Of a stretch of DNA of 64,000 nt, positions 23,171 to 35,100 are shown one piece after another. The stretch's first letter is position 1; each line of letters begins with the position of its first letter. Both the position numbers and the translations under genes were made by a program. This DNA is from Archilochus colubris (lineage: Eukaryota; Chordata; Aves; Apodiformes; Trochilidae), in NCBI GenBank assembly GCA_023079485.1, contig CM041084.1, positions 69,039,709-69,103,708 of the forward strand, written 5' to 3'. The notes beneath the pieces are model-generated. The model did no database searches and was not told the DNA's origin. It saw nothing but the letters and a program-made list of their open reading frames with translations.

Positions 23171-25937
23171 AAAGACAAGAAAAGCAACATATTTCTGGAA
23201 GCTGAGATTGGCATAAAAGAAAGAGAACTATTACATTCTATTATGAATTCTATTATACCATGAAACCAAGGTCATTCATAGTTGCAGAAGAAATGTCAAC
23301 AAAACACCATCTGACTGTAATTCTCATTCTCTTATCAGCAAGTGCATGCTGTTGGACATGCTGCAACATGACAGTCTTCCTATTGTATGCTTGCCAGTCT
23401 AACACAATGAAAGGGAAAAGTACACAAGCTAGCTTTATTTCTCTTTAATAGAAGTTATCACTTGAAAAACTCTCTCTGGAAAGATAGTTTTTCAGACATT
23501 GCAGGTCCTGCTTGTTTTATGTCTACACTGAGATCAAGCTAGAGTGGACTAGGATTGAGGGCCATTTACCAGAATGTGTGAACTAGATGATGAAAAACTC
23601 CAGACCTGGGTTTTCTATGCATTGTATTCATGAGATTTGAGAGAGAACATGGGATCTAGGTTCATGTAGTGGTAGAAGATTCTTTCTTTTTTTACTAAAG
23701 GCAAGAAGTTTGATATAAATTTCTGAACACCACAAATATTGCTAGATTTTTCTCCCAAAACTGGTGGTACTGAAATATGGTTTTGAAAGTGGATGAATCA
23801 ATGAATATCCCAGCTGACTGCAAGACCTGTGTCCATCTGAACAATATTAGTCTGTTATCTATATTGGAGAGATATTTACACTCAAGAACAAAGTTCCCCC
23901 TCTGAGAACACTCATATTTGAACTGGTTGCAGCGTTAATTCAGTCTGGAAAGCAACTGGTGATGATTGCCTATTAACTAACTTGTAACTGGTAGTTACAA
24001 GACACTGGAGATTTTCGGTAGGTTATACAGCCCTGCAGGCCAAATGTTAAATTATCAGTGGGTTTTTTAACCAGTACTGTGCAGCTGATTTGCTGACTAA
24101 AAAGAACAAAGCAAAAATAGCACTAGTTTTCAGTTTTCACTTAGCAGCTTTCTCTGGAACAAAGCAAAGTGAAGACGCATTTCCCACTGGACCATGCAAA
24201 TAGTTAGGGACTTTATTTTCTTTTTATGATATAGCTTTTGAAATTCAATCAAACTCCAACCTAAGATAAACAAGGTTAAGATAATTAAATAAAAATACTT
24301 GTATCAGCCTGAGAACTCTTTGGGCAGGTAATATTTCTGGGGCCGCTGCTTAGGTGGGTTTTATACCTTCCAGAAAAGCAAACAGCTGTTTCTCAAGTGA
24401 TAACTGCATTGTTTCACAAAGTTTCTGCCCTGAATTAAGCCACAGCAACCTGGTGGTAACTGTGGCTCCCCCTTGTGGAGACACCATGATACCTGCTCTG
24501 TTGTTACCATGCTGTCTCTTTAAAAAACTAAAAGTGTAAGAATGGGGATTTTTTTTTTTTCCCCACATAAGGGAAAGACAATTACAAAATAAATTAAGTG
24601 CAGAATTACAACAATAAAAAAAGCACAGTAACCCCCCACACACACATGTATGCAGCATGTGTAAATGAGCCATATTGGTCATTTTGAAGGCTTTCTTCCA
24701 TAGTCTATATTTAAATATCGGTACTACTTCACTGAAAATGTTTTAATCAGTTGAGCTGCTCACATGCAACTTATCTGGGCCCTGTGGCATGTCTGTTCAT
24801 TACATTCTGAAGGCAAGATCAAATGTCCCATCTTTCTGAAGGGTTTGACTTGTTATCAATGTATCATTTATGCTTATGGGGGGAACGATGAAACACTCTT
24901 ATCTGAAGCCCTGTGTATAGCCAATGGATCCAAAGAGTTCCTGTAATGCTGTTCTTTCCAACCTCTCATTTACCCATCTCACCTGGCAAAATACGCAGGT
25001 GTTTGACAGCAAAATAAATTTGCACATTTCAATCATGGGAAATATTATGTAAATCCAACATTCACTTGGAAAAATGCAACCAAAGAAAATGTTGTGACCA
25101 GAAACAAAAATCAGGCCACTACAAAACTCAAAGCTTTATGAACAGAGAAGTTCTCTTTGCTCAGGCTCATGACAGGCTTGTTTAAGACAGCGAAACTCCA
25201 TTTCCTTGTAAAAAATGGTCTGGCAAGTCTCTGCTAAAACTGACTTCATTTGACATATATTATGTTAGTTTCCTCAGAATGGTTGTTCAAACCAGGTCAA
25301 AGCACAAAATAACCCAGGCTGTGCTCCTGATATAGAGTTTCACTTGGCTGTTTTATGTGACCATGGACTTGTCCTTCTTTTGTCTCTTATTATACCTCAG
25401 AGTTAATCAACAGGCTGTGGGATGGTCTTCCCTTTGGTCTGCAGACCTAACATCAGGCATCAGTTCCTTCTGTCCACATTTATTCCTTTCCTTGGTTACA
25501 ACTTCAATAAGATTTAGGAAAAAGTGGTTTAGAAGTATGTAAAAGAAGAGTCATTTTGATTGCAGCTCTACCCTATGTATAACTACATGGAATGGAGCAC
25601 TTGGAGCTTCCCAGAGTACAAGACGCAAGGCCATCTTTCCTGTATGATGACAGCTTTTTGTTCTTTCTTCTCCAGTAACATATACTGACCAAAAAATGAT
25701 CATAATCTTCAGTTTGTGCAATCTGAAGAAGCTTATGCTCTTCCCAGTCTCTCTTGTGAAAAATGCCAGACCACACACACTCAGGTTTACCTCTTTTTTC
25801 CTTAGGCCCTCTGCAGTCTTTATGACCCCTTCAGCTGACCACATAAAGACAAAGTAATGTGGCAGAGTTCTTATGGTTGAAACTGTGCTGTGGAACAGAT
25901 TTAAGCCTTCCTTGGTTATGGAGAGGGGCATGGCCTC

Positions 25938-26030
25938 ATTCCTGCAGGCCAAATTCAGAGCCAGTATTGGTAAAGAGGTTTGTACTGACTGCTGTAGAGC
26001 CATGCTCACTTTCTGAATTTGGCCCTCAGT
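25938..26030. repeat. Ancient palindromic repeat candidate (DNA-transposon-like)
   Basis: Perfect 12-bp inverted repeats, ggccaaattcag at 25947-25958 and ctgaatttggcc at 26013-26024, bracket a 54-bp centre. The ends closely resemble a widespread old palindromic interspersed repeat that I recall from reptile and bird genomes, whose copies end in GGCCAAATTCA / TGAATTTGGCC. The centre (about 25959-26012) contains gagccagtattgg and tagagccatgctcac and does not pair perfectly. It would be a non-autonomous element with no coding capacity. Family assignment is from memory and needs a repeat-library search. Confidence 0.5.
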
Positions 26031-26239
26031 CTCTTTGGCTAGGGAGTAAAACTACAAGCAAAAATCTGGTGGTTATGAAAGTGCACAGTTATTACAGACT
26101 TTAAGAACTCAGCTTGTAACATATTATAGTTGTAACAACAACAAAAAAAATTCCAATCTTTGCCTAAATTACTTCACTTGTTTGACAGCTGATTCCTATT
26201 AAGGGTTTGTATGGATCATACCAGTAATCTTGATAAACC

Positions 26240-26420
26240 TCTGATAAGGTGTCCAGATGTCCTGGTTTTCCCAGCTTCTAATTAGCAGTCCTGGGGTCCT
26301 GTCAATTTAAGTTGGTGTTTGCTGCCGAGGGCCATAAAGTGAAAAGTTCTCTGCATCTGATGTCAATTCTTCAAAGAAGGACCCCCTCCTCACCATTAGA
26401 TATTGAGTCCCAGTTGGAGA
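26240..26420. promoter_or_regulatory. Candidate conserved noncoding element
   Basis: Repeat-free complex sequence with gcttctaattagcag (TAATTAG), gtcaatttaagttgg and tgctgccgagggcc. There is no plausible exon. It is a weak candidate, listed because it is the most structured single-copy sequence in its neighbourhood. Confidence 0.25.
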
Positions 26421-28399
26421 GACTGCAAATTTGATCAGCCTAACAGAAATTACAAGCAAGCCTGGAAACAATATTCTCATGCATATGTCCTAAGAAAGTG
26501 CTATTCTTCTTCCACTCTCCTGCTCCTATGGACAGATGTGCCTCAGCCTTCTTAGGAAGAGACAGGGTTGCCACTTGCCCTGTGTCCTGCACAGACAAAA
26601 TCCCATGCTGCTTCTCCCTACTCTCTGCCAAGTTTTGAGTCTCAAATATGATCAAAGGCGAAAAAACCAAAAATACTAAAGCCTGGCTAAATGGGTCTCA
26701 TTTCCTCACAGGAATACAAGGGCAGCCAGAAATAAATGTGAATGGAGAGGTAAACACATATTAGAGGCTCTTCTTAAAGCCTGCTCTCCCAAGAAAGTCC
26801 AAGTGACTCAGCACTGAACTGCTGCTCCAAGGATGGCATTTTCTAGGCTAGGACATCTGGGACATCTCCAAACACTTTAGGGAAGCTTGAGGCTCTATCT
26901 ATAAGCCTCTTTTTGACCACATAACAAGTAATGGAAACCTGCAACAAGAGAGGAATTCCACCAGAGAAGGAAAAAACCTCTCTGGTATCTCAAGTGAAAG
27001 AAAGTGGCAGCTGACTTTCTGTCCCAGTACTGTTTCAGCAGTGATGCACATTGCTTGCTGCAAAGAATATGATGCACAGAGGCACATGTGTCCCTCCTTT
27101 TGTCTTGCTCAAAGACAGACACTGGGAGGAGGTGGATGTCGAGGGGGGAGCCAAGCATAAGTGAAAACCTGAAGGGCAGGAAGATGAAGTGTGTGTGTGC
27201 AGATAGAGTTAATCTGATTAATTCTTCAACGATATTTTTCTCCCTTCCTAAAAATATCACTCATTTATACTAGGCAGACTGAAGCAACAACTAGCCACTT
27301 CCCTGCCCACAGGGATCTGAAAATGACACCCCTAAAAAGTAAAACCATTTAAGTTTAAAATTCCCAGGCCAGATCAATCCACTTTAAAGACTGAAATGAA
27401 AAGTGCAGGTCATCTGGCACGTCTCGGACAAATGCTGGGAAAGGGAATCACATGTGGCTGTTCTGGCAGCAAATCCAGTCAGATCTTTCTTTGCTCTAAA
27501 TGTCCTTAGATCCTGTAAAACCCTTATCCATTTCTTCCAGAGCTCCAAAGGATAACATTTCAAGAATGAGCAAACTATGAGTTACTGAGGTGAGAGGCAA
27601 GCTAACTGATGCCATAGTATAGCTTGAGACATTGAGATTTCTTGTAGCTTCTGTAATAAGAGTTAAAAAGCACTAGATACAGTCTCTCATGATGCACAAC
27701 AGTGTAACACGTCTGGTTTAGTGTCATCATTTGCTCATCCTCTAGTACCTTTAGTTTTAATCTCTTTTCTCCTGCTGTTCTGTGGGCATGCACATTGGAC
27801 TGGCAAATTACAGGGCTGCTGGAATCTTCAGAAAATGAAAAAAGCAGCTACAGATTCCTAAAAATAACAAGTCAGCTACCGCCTTTCCATCTGTATTCAA
27901 GAGGAGAGAGTTTCTGCTAACAATCCCCCTGTGTTTTCCATGTTTAGGGGAAGGTATGACCCAAGGAATCTGCCAGAGTGGCTCCACTGCCACTTTCTCC
28001 ACCCTCTTTCCACTTCCCTCATGGCTGCAGAAGGAAAGCAGAAATGTGAGGGAGCGCAGAATCATTGCTGAGATTATCAAGGGTCAACCCACAAAAAATT
28101 TCTCAGCCAAGGCCTTAACAAGGGTATTGAATTATCATGCTGAAAAGCAAATATGGGAGCAAGGGAAGCCATGCTGTGAGTCTGGATGCCCTGTGAGGGG
28201 AGAGCCTTGGCGTCCCACAGGCATCAGCTGCTGCTGAAGCACAGGCACAGAGCTTGATACAGACAAGTTCAGCTCAGGGGTTTGGTATGCTTCCCCAGCA
28301 GATCCAGAGTTGTCCCTGTTTAGTTTCAGTGAAAACTTGTCCAGCTGACTCCACAGAGGAGAGCCTTCAATACGAAACACAGCTTGCCAGGAAAGTTAT

Positions 28400-28560
28400 C
28401 CGGTCATGTGAAATCTCAGACGGAAAATGAGGAACCCCATTTGTCAGAATTATAAACTGATAAAATTGGAACCTTGCCTCTCAAGTATTATTAATTGTAA
28501 ATAAAATGCAGCTTTTCACTGAGCAGGCAAGCTAAGCTAAGCTAAAAAGTAAAACAATTA
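28400..28560. promoter_or_regulatory. Candidate conserved noncoding element
   Basis: AT-rich complex sequence with cagaattataaactgataaa and agtattattaattgtaaata, followed by a short tandem gctaa run (caagctaagctaagctaa) at about 28527-28544. There is no coding potential and no repeat body. Confidence 0.27.
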
Positions 28561-29439
28561 AAGTAAAACTTCCGGATGTCTGTCCCATCACTGGTTCAGT
28601 GAAATCTGTTAAATATGGGAAGCAGAAGCCCAGCTTTGTAGAGATGTAGTTTTCCACCCAGCCTCCACTAGACTGTATTTTGTCCTGAACATACACTTTA
28701 TGCATTGTAGGAATCTCACTGAGCAATTTCCACTCATGCTGCTCCTGCCCCATATCATGCTTGCTGCAAGCTTTATGTCCTTGTTTTCTTTAAGTGCAGT
28801 GAACTAAAGTAGTTAAGCTCACAAAAGGCTATTGTTGGATGTGTTAGAAAAAGAAAGATTTATAGGCTGTGCCTTTTTTTTTTCTTTCAACAGATAAATG
28901 CTAACACCAAAATTATAGCACAGTCCTAAAGTCCAGTTAATTAAAACCAAAGGGGAGTCCCTACGGCAAGAGGTACTAAGGTCTGCAAGATGTCCTTCAA
29001 ATTGAAACCTACTGTATAAGTCATAAATAACACAAATACAAATTAACTATACATGATCATCCACTTCTGTTTTTCCAAAGATTAATCTTTTCTTGTGGTT
29101 TTTGCATATATTGCATTTACAATGTGAATGAGCCACACATAACTAGTCTTTACCATCTAGTATTTCACTGGGGGAAGATCGCAATTCATGTGTTGGTTTA
29201 AATTCAAGAAAACCTGCTTTTCTATGATTCAGTAGATGATTTGAGTCTTACAGGAACTACAACTGCATACTTTAGAACAGAACAGCGAAATCATCAATAA
29301 AACACAGGACTTCTCTCCAAAAGTATACACAGCATACACACTGAAGAGGAGCTGCAAAATCTCATTAATGCTGTGCTGGGAAAATATAAATCATGGAAAG
29401 ACTAAAACCTGTATTTCAAAGCTTGTCCAGCAAACTAAT

Positions 29440-29830
29440 TTGTTTTGATGTACAAATTAAGCTACACATCAAATAAACCCCTGGAAAAAGTTCTCTCGCT
29501 TCCTGATTTCAATGACATGTGAAATAATTCTTTCCTGGCCATATCTGAAGATCTAGTTTGTGATTTTAACAAAATGCTAAGGATCAGCCAAGCTCCTTGA
29601 TATAATTACTTTTACCATGCTTTTGACTTTCAATAAACAAAGGACAAGTTGCTCTCATGGCATGTTAATATTTTCACATCAGGCTCTTAATGGAGTCAGA
29701 CCTCGTCAAGAGTAGTTGGTGAAAAATGATAAAAAATCCAAAGCGGGATCAAAAAGCCTTTAGCAAAGTTAATGAGCATCTCAGTTGAACTGGGCTGCAT
29801 TTGTGTGGAAATATTCTTGTTGATTATTAT
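29440..29830. promoter_or_regulatory. Candidate conserved noncoding element
   Basis: A long repeat-free stretch with dense short motifs: tgatataattacttt, tttcaataaacaaagg (a forkhead- or SOX-like AACAAAG core), catgttaatattttc and agcaaagttaatgagca. The downstream part, from about 29830, turns more GC-rich and carries a 132-codon open frame with no recognisable domain, which I treat as chance. Confidence 0.38.
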
Positions 29831-31860
29831 CCTGGCTCAACCCCCTTCCCTGGTGTCTCCAGTCTGCAGCACGACGTGAGGCACAAACCAGGACAGTCCT
29901 GGGTCTTGGCAGAGATTTCTATTGCTGATGGCTGGAGCTCAAACTCTGGCCAAGGTCAAAAGGAAGAGTGTCGGTGGTGGTCTAGAGCTATTCCCCAGAG
30001 GAACTTCATCCACTTCATTTGCAAACACACAAATAAATTCCCCACCACACGCATTTGGAAGTCAGGGCTCTGGAGAGACTCTGATTGCTCCCCACAGCCC
30101 TGGAGCAGCGGGGCTGCTGCTGGTCAGGACGGCGTCAGGTTAGCAGAGCTGCGTGGGAGGCTGGCACAGTCCTTGCTGAATCTCTGCCTGCTTCACTAGC
30201 ATTGCTCTGAAATGGAAGATTTCGCCATAAGGAAATGTTTTGACAAAAATTCTCCAGAAATGTCCTCAGTCCTTTAGCGGTGATGGTGAAATGGTGTGGA
30301 GGAGGTTCTCACCCAAGTGCTGGGAGCTGAGCTGCACAGTGCAGGGGGATGGCTGCTAACAGAGAGCACCAGGCAACAAAAGCCCTCCCATCTATTAGCA
30401 CTTCTGACCCATCCTGCTCATTCCCAAGGAGTCCTTCTTGGGGAAACACACTTAACACACTCATACATACTACACACACTGGCGCTTCATAGATCCCTGT
30501 CTGCTAACAGCAAAACAAACATGGTTCATCTGCAAGGCCAAGTGGGGTGGACTGAGACCACGTAGCTCTGGCAGGAGCACGTGTCCCTCTTCTGAGGGAA
30601 TCAGACACCCCAGCTAACATCTTTAACTTCGCCCCCTTCTTTCCCACTCATTCCTCTCCCCACCCACCTCTGCACAAACCCCATTTTATTTCTGTATTGA
30701 CCTTTTTCCTTAAATACCAAAGGCTCCTTCTTTGGTCTGACTTCCCTCAGGAGTGCTACCAGCCCCATCTCCTTTCTGAACTACTGGACCTTGGCATCCC
30801 TCCAGCATTACAGAGTTAAGAAAGACATTTTCTATTCAGCAGTTCTGACTCCATCACATATGTCTCTGTAGAGTAGGTCAGAAGGCAAAGCCTGCAGAGT
30901 GCAATAATATTTGTACTGCTGTCTAATCCTAGAGGGAAATTCATAGGAGGGAAGCAGAACCAGTTAAGAGAATGTCAAGTACCTCCAAACCACTGGGCTC
31001 TGCAATAAAAAGGGGAACAAAGAAAGATAGCTCTAACAATACCCACAGTGTTTCTTAATCTAATTATATTCTACTTTCAAGTTTTTCATCATAAGAAATG
31101 TCCCTCACAGGCTTTTGTTATCTTTTCCTCTTTCATAGGTAAAGCTACTCACCTGGTTAAATAGAAAGCTGCTAGTAAAACAGTCTAAATATATAACAGA
31201 TGCATAACCATATCTTGAGAAATTATTCTGGGAGACACAATCTGATTTTATTTTCCCTCCATATTTCTTTCCTTCCTCCTGTGGTGAAAATGCAGCTCTC
31301 TCAGAAATGTCTCTGTTTTCTCTTGGACAGAGGCATGGTGGTCCTGGCTTAGGCTTGAATTATAGCATCACAGATAGGATTTAAACTTACATTTTTATGA
31401 GGCAAGTATACTATAAAGCAGAACTTTTCCTTGTTCCATGAAAGAAACTTTACCTTTTCCAACACCCAGAGCAAGGAGACTTAACAACACAGTTCACTGA
31501 TTTATCGGAAATATCTCAGTTGACAAACTGTACTCTGTTAAAGGTTCAAAGTAGAGGAATGAGTCCAAACCTTCAACAACACCTCTACTACTACCTGCAG
31601 CTTTCTGCTCTTCCATATGCTCTTCCATTAAAAAAAAAAAAGAAAAAAATCCTTCCTAATTATTTTCAGAAGGAAAAAAGTATCATCTCTAATTTGCAAA
31701 GGTCCTGAGTTAAAGCTATTATTTTAGTTATGCTGAGAAGAGAACCCTGCAAGAAAGAAATAATATAAAACTATCACTCTTGTCAGAGGTTTCTGTAATC
31801 ACTGTGGAAATATTTGCAACAAGGTATTAGGAGGTAGTTTCACATCAGTATAGACTTGGT

Positions 31861-31975
31861 GCGCGATGTACTCTAGGTGGCCCTGCTCTGGCAGGGGGGG
31901 TTGGACTAGATGATCTTTCGAGGTCCCTTCCAACCCCTAGGATTCTATGATGATTCTATGATGATGATGATTTAC
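31861..31975 (+). mobile_element. CR1 LINE 3' tail fragment, first of a tandem pair
   Basis: This plus-strand CR1 3' untranslated end contains ggccctgctctggcagg (31879-31895), ttggactagatgatcttt (31901-31918) and gtcccttccaaccccta (31923-31939), followed by two attctatgatg units and a short gat run. Only about 115 bp of the 3' end is present and no coding sequence remains. It lies directly upstream of a second CR1 tail in the same orientation. The two differ in tail sequence, which suggests two subfamilies rather than a local duplication. Confidence 0.93.
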
Positions 31976-31984
31976 TTGACAGGT

Positions 31985-32151
31985 AAAGTGAAGTGGTAGA
32001 GTCACCATCCCTGAAAGTATTAAAAAAACATGCAGATGTGGTACTTCAGGACATGCTCTAGTGGCCATGGTGGTTATTTTTTGGGTTGATGGTTGGACTT
32101 GGCAATCTTTGAGATCTTTTCTAGCCATGACAATTCTGTGATTCTATGATA
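31985..32151 (+). mobile_element. CR1 LINE 3' fragment, second of a tandem pair
   Basis: This plus-strand CR1 3' end starts in the last ORF2 codons (ggtagagtcaccatccctg, 31995-32013). It continues through the gtggccatggtggtt and gatggttggacttgg tail motifs and ends with attctgtgattctatgat (32132-32149). It carries more substitutions than the copy at 49797-50757, so it is older. Only about 10 bp separate it from the preceding CR1 tail. The simplest reading is that one element inserted next to the 5' edge of the other. Confidence 0.92.
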
Positions 32152-35100
32152 CTGTTGTCCTTCCATTACCCCTCCTTGAAAAAAGCAAAAATTGAGCAAG
32201 AATAAAAAATATGTAAATATATATATTAAAAAATATATTTTCTCTTTTCCTCTCCATTTTGTCTTTAGTGAAATGCCTAGCCTCAAAGTTTCTCAGGAAT
32301 ATGCCACCATTCTCAGCCTGCCATTAAAAAATGCTTGCTGTTCTGCAGAGAAAAAGTACCAAGACATGAACAATATGAGGGGTGAGAATATAAAAAAGAA
32401 AGAGGAAGAATTGCCACAGTCTTTTAATTAAAGAAATGAAGGAGGAAAGAACAACCTTATCATCTCCCTAATGAGGCTGAAAAGATGTAAAGCTTATCTG
32501 AGTCCATATTACACTAATACCTGTGAAGACATGGGGAAGTACATTCAGGATGCAATATAGGAAGAAACAATTCAGTCTGAAGATAATCAAAATAGAGTTG
32601 TGGTGAAATACATGTAAGTTTTTTTGAGTATGAAGGTGAAAAGTCATTACATCATAAAAGAAATTACACATTTGTAACTAATTCATTGGCTTCCTTTTTC
32701 AAATGAATCTATGCAAATGAGATGTAAACTTTCCTTTCTTGGCAATTCTGAGAAAGTTTCGTCTCCAAGAAAAAGAAGTAAAAAAGGAAAATAACACAAT
32801 AAACATCTCTTTTTATAAAAACAGGGATTGGGATGCCTTGTCTTAAAACCTGTCTGTATTATTTGCAGTCTAATGTCAGTTCATTTTTTATAAATCCCTA
32901 TTCTACTTTTATTGGTGCTAGCAGATTATGTAATGTGATATGAGACGTTCTGTCCCAGCCTGATAGATGGAGCTGAAAAGCTTTCAACTGCTTGAAGATA
33001 AATCATAATAGTAAATGTAAAACTTGTGGTAGACAGAAGGAAAAAAATGTTTTTCTTGTGGCTAAATACAAAGCCAAGGCTGGTATGATACCAGTCCCAC
33101 TGCAGAGTGTGTTCCTCAGCAGCATTGATGCTCTCCAAGATTGCCCTTCCTTTTTCTTTCTTGACAATTTGACTAGTCCTTTGACTACATACCAGAGGAA
33201 AACTGACAGCTCAGAGCTATCTTAGTCTTGGTCAGATCTCCCCACAATAAGAGGAAAAAATATATTCTTCTTGAGCCAGATGAAGTTTGGTCTGTGCTGT
33301 CTCCTGACCTGTACCAGGAATATTCTATTGCAGATGCCTTCTCTGAAGCAATGCCCTACACAGCTCATGGGATGCCAGCCCAGTGAAAAGAGCACTTTTA
33401 GTTTATCACAAAACAGAAATAAACATGAGAGTGGAGGGAAGCTGTTGCAGTGCTATAACCCAGGTGGAAGTCAGAGCACTGGCCTTCTGTTCTGTCTTGG
33501 ACTGAGACAGACTTTAAGGGCTGCAGGCTGCTCCATTATGACTGTACAGAGAATTTCAGCTCAAGTTTTGACCTAGTTCCAGGCAAGGTGAATGAGACTA
33601 TAATCATGGACAGATTTTTGCAGTACTTTTGGAATTCAAACATCCCTTTATGTCAGAAGTCACCTAGGTCTTGTTAACTGATTTGATTTTCATGATGTTC
33701 CGATTAAATGTTACGAAGACCTAGTGGATATATATTCTTTGAGTTTTCAAAGATCCTCTGTTTCTCACAAAGGAATTGCCCATAAAGTCAGAATAAACGT
33801 GGAATGCATAGCAGATAAGAGAGGAGAGTCACCTTTGAGCTAGGAATTACAACACACAGCAATCATACACAGCATGGGATGATTTAACAAGGTTTTCAAA
33901 CGTGCTGGAGTGGCTGTGTTAAGAGCACATGCTCAGTGAACATCAGTACTGGCACATAACCTAGGATTCTTCTTTTTTTGTAAGGCAATTTGTTTCCTAC
34001 AGGTCTCAGGAAGATCTTTTCCTCCTGAGTGCTGCATCACTTGAGGGGTTGTGGTATTTACCAGCTCCACAACGGGATGCCAAGTAATAGTTCTTTGCTG
34101 AGTCACTTCAGAGGGTCACACAGGAGCTCTCTGATCTTCTCTGCTAATTTCTGTGATCTCATTAGCTCTTCCCCTTTGGAAGCATCTTGTTCACCCATAA
34201 AAAATGTACATACAGTCCAGTCATTACCCCATTCCAGTGGCCTGGATTTTAATCACTGCTCCATTCCTAGTCGTTCTGTGATGGGATCAGGCATAAAACA
34301 AATCTGCTCCTGATTCTTCCTGTCAACAAACGAACTAAAAGCCATAAACTATCCTTTCCCTAATCTACTATTTCAGCCTATTAGCTAACATAAACCTGTT
34401 CCAGTGACCCGTGTAATAGCCACACTGACATTTTATGCTCTGCTTCTCAGCCCCATATGTAAATGATTAAAAACTACAAGGGATTTCTTTATACAAAACT
34501 ATTAATAGCTTGGGGATTTTTTTTTTTTGTTCAGTTTTTAGGGCAAAATAATTTGAGTTTGAAGTGCGGCACACATAGCAGTGGCTGGCGTCTGAAGCCA
34601 CTGCAATATGCATTTCAGTTTCCTTCAGCCAGCCACAGCAAGAAAATTGATGGCCTGTTCTCTGGGGCTTGTGTGTTCCTTGTTGGCTGCTGTCTCCCAC
34701 GCTGCTGGTGTATTACTCTGTTTTCACTGGAAAAGAATGCAGGACATTCAAGCTATTCCAAGCAGCATCCTTGATGTCTGGATTTCATGGGAATATTTCA
34801 CACCGCAGTTATTGCTAACTGCTAACTTTCATACCTCGGACTGTTTTTTTTGGCAGCCCCCTTTGTTTTGCTAGCCGGACAGACGTAAGCCAAAGCAGCC
34901 TTCACTGCAAACACAAGATGCGTCGCCATCTATCATGTTGTTGCCAACAGGGAGACCCAGCTAATGGCACCCTGCTATGTGGAAAACAGGAGGAAAAGAA
35001 AAAGAAATAGGAAACTGCATAAAAAAAAAAACCAAGCCCAAAAGAATCCATCTCTGCTCTGATCTCCAGGAAAAGCTTTCAACTCATTCCATGGAATAAC

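Larger units (their letters stand above)
22231..31860. other. Noncoding single-copy DNA with regulatory-looking blocks
   Basis: No gene is supported. It holds an AT-rich tandem stretch (23040-23170), the palindromic repeat candidate near 25.9 kb and three regulatory-looking blocks. The longest open frames (152 codons on the minus strand at 25551-26009; 132 codons on the plus strand at 29801-30199) show no family signature, and the first of them runs through the palindromic repeat. Confidence 0.75.

Noticed and set aside
25551..26009. 152-codon minus-strand open frame
   Set aside because: It runs through the palindromic repeat candidate near 25.95 kb and has no family signature, so it is most likely chance.
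28527..28544. Short gctaa tandem run
   Set aside because: Only three units; too short to list as a microsatellite of its own.
29801..30199. 132-codon plus-strand open frame
   Set aside because: No recognisable domain, a second open frame overlaps it on the same strand, and the GC-richer local composition explains its length.
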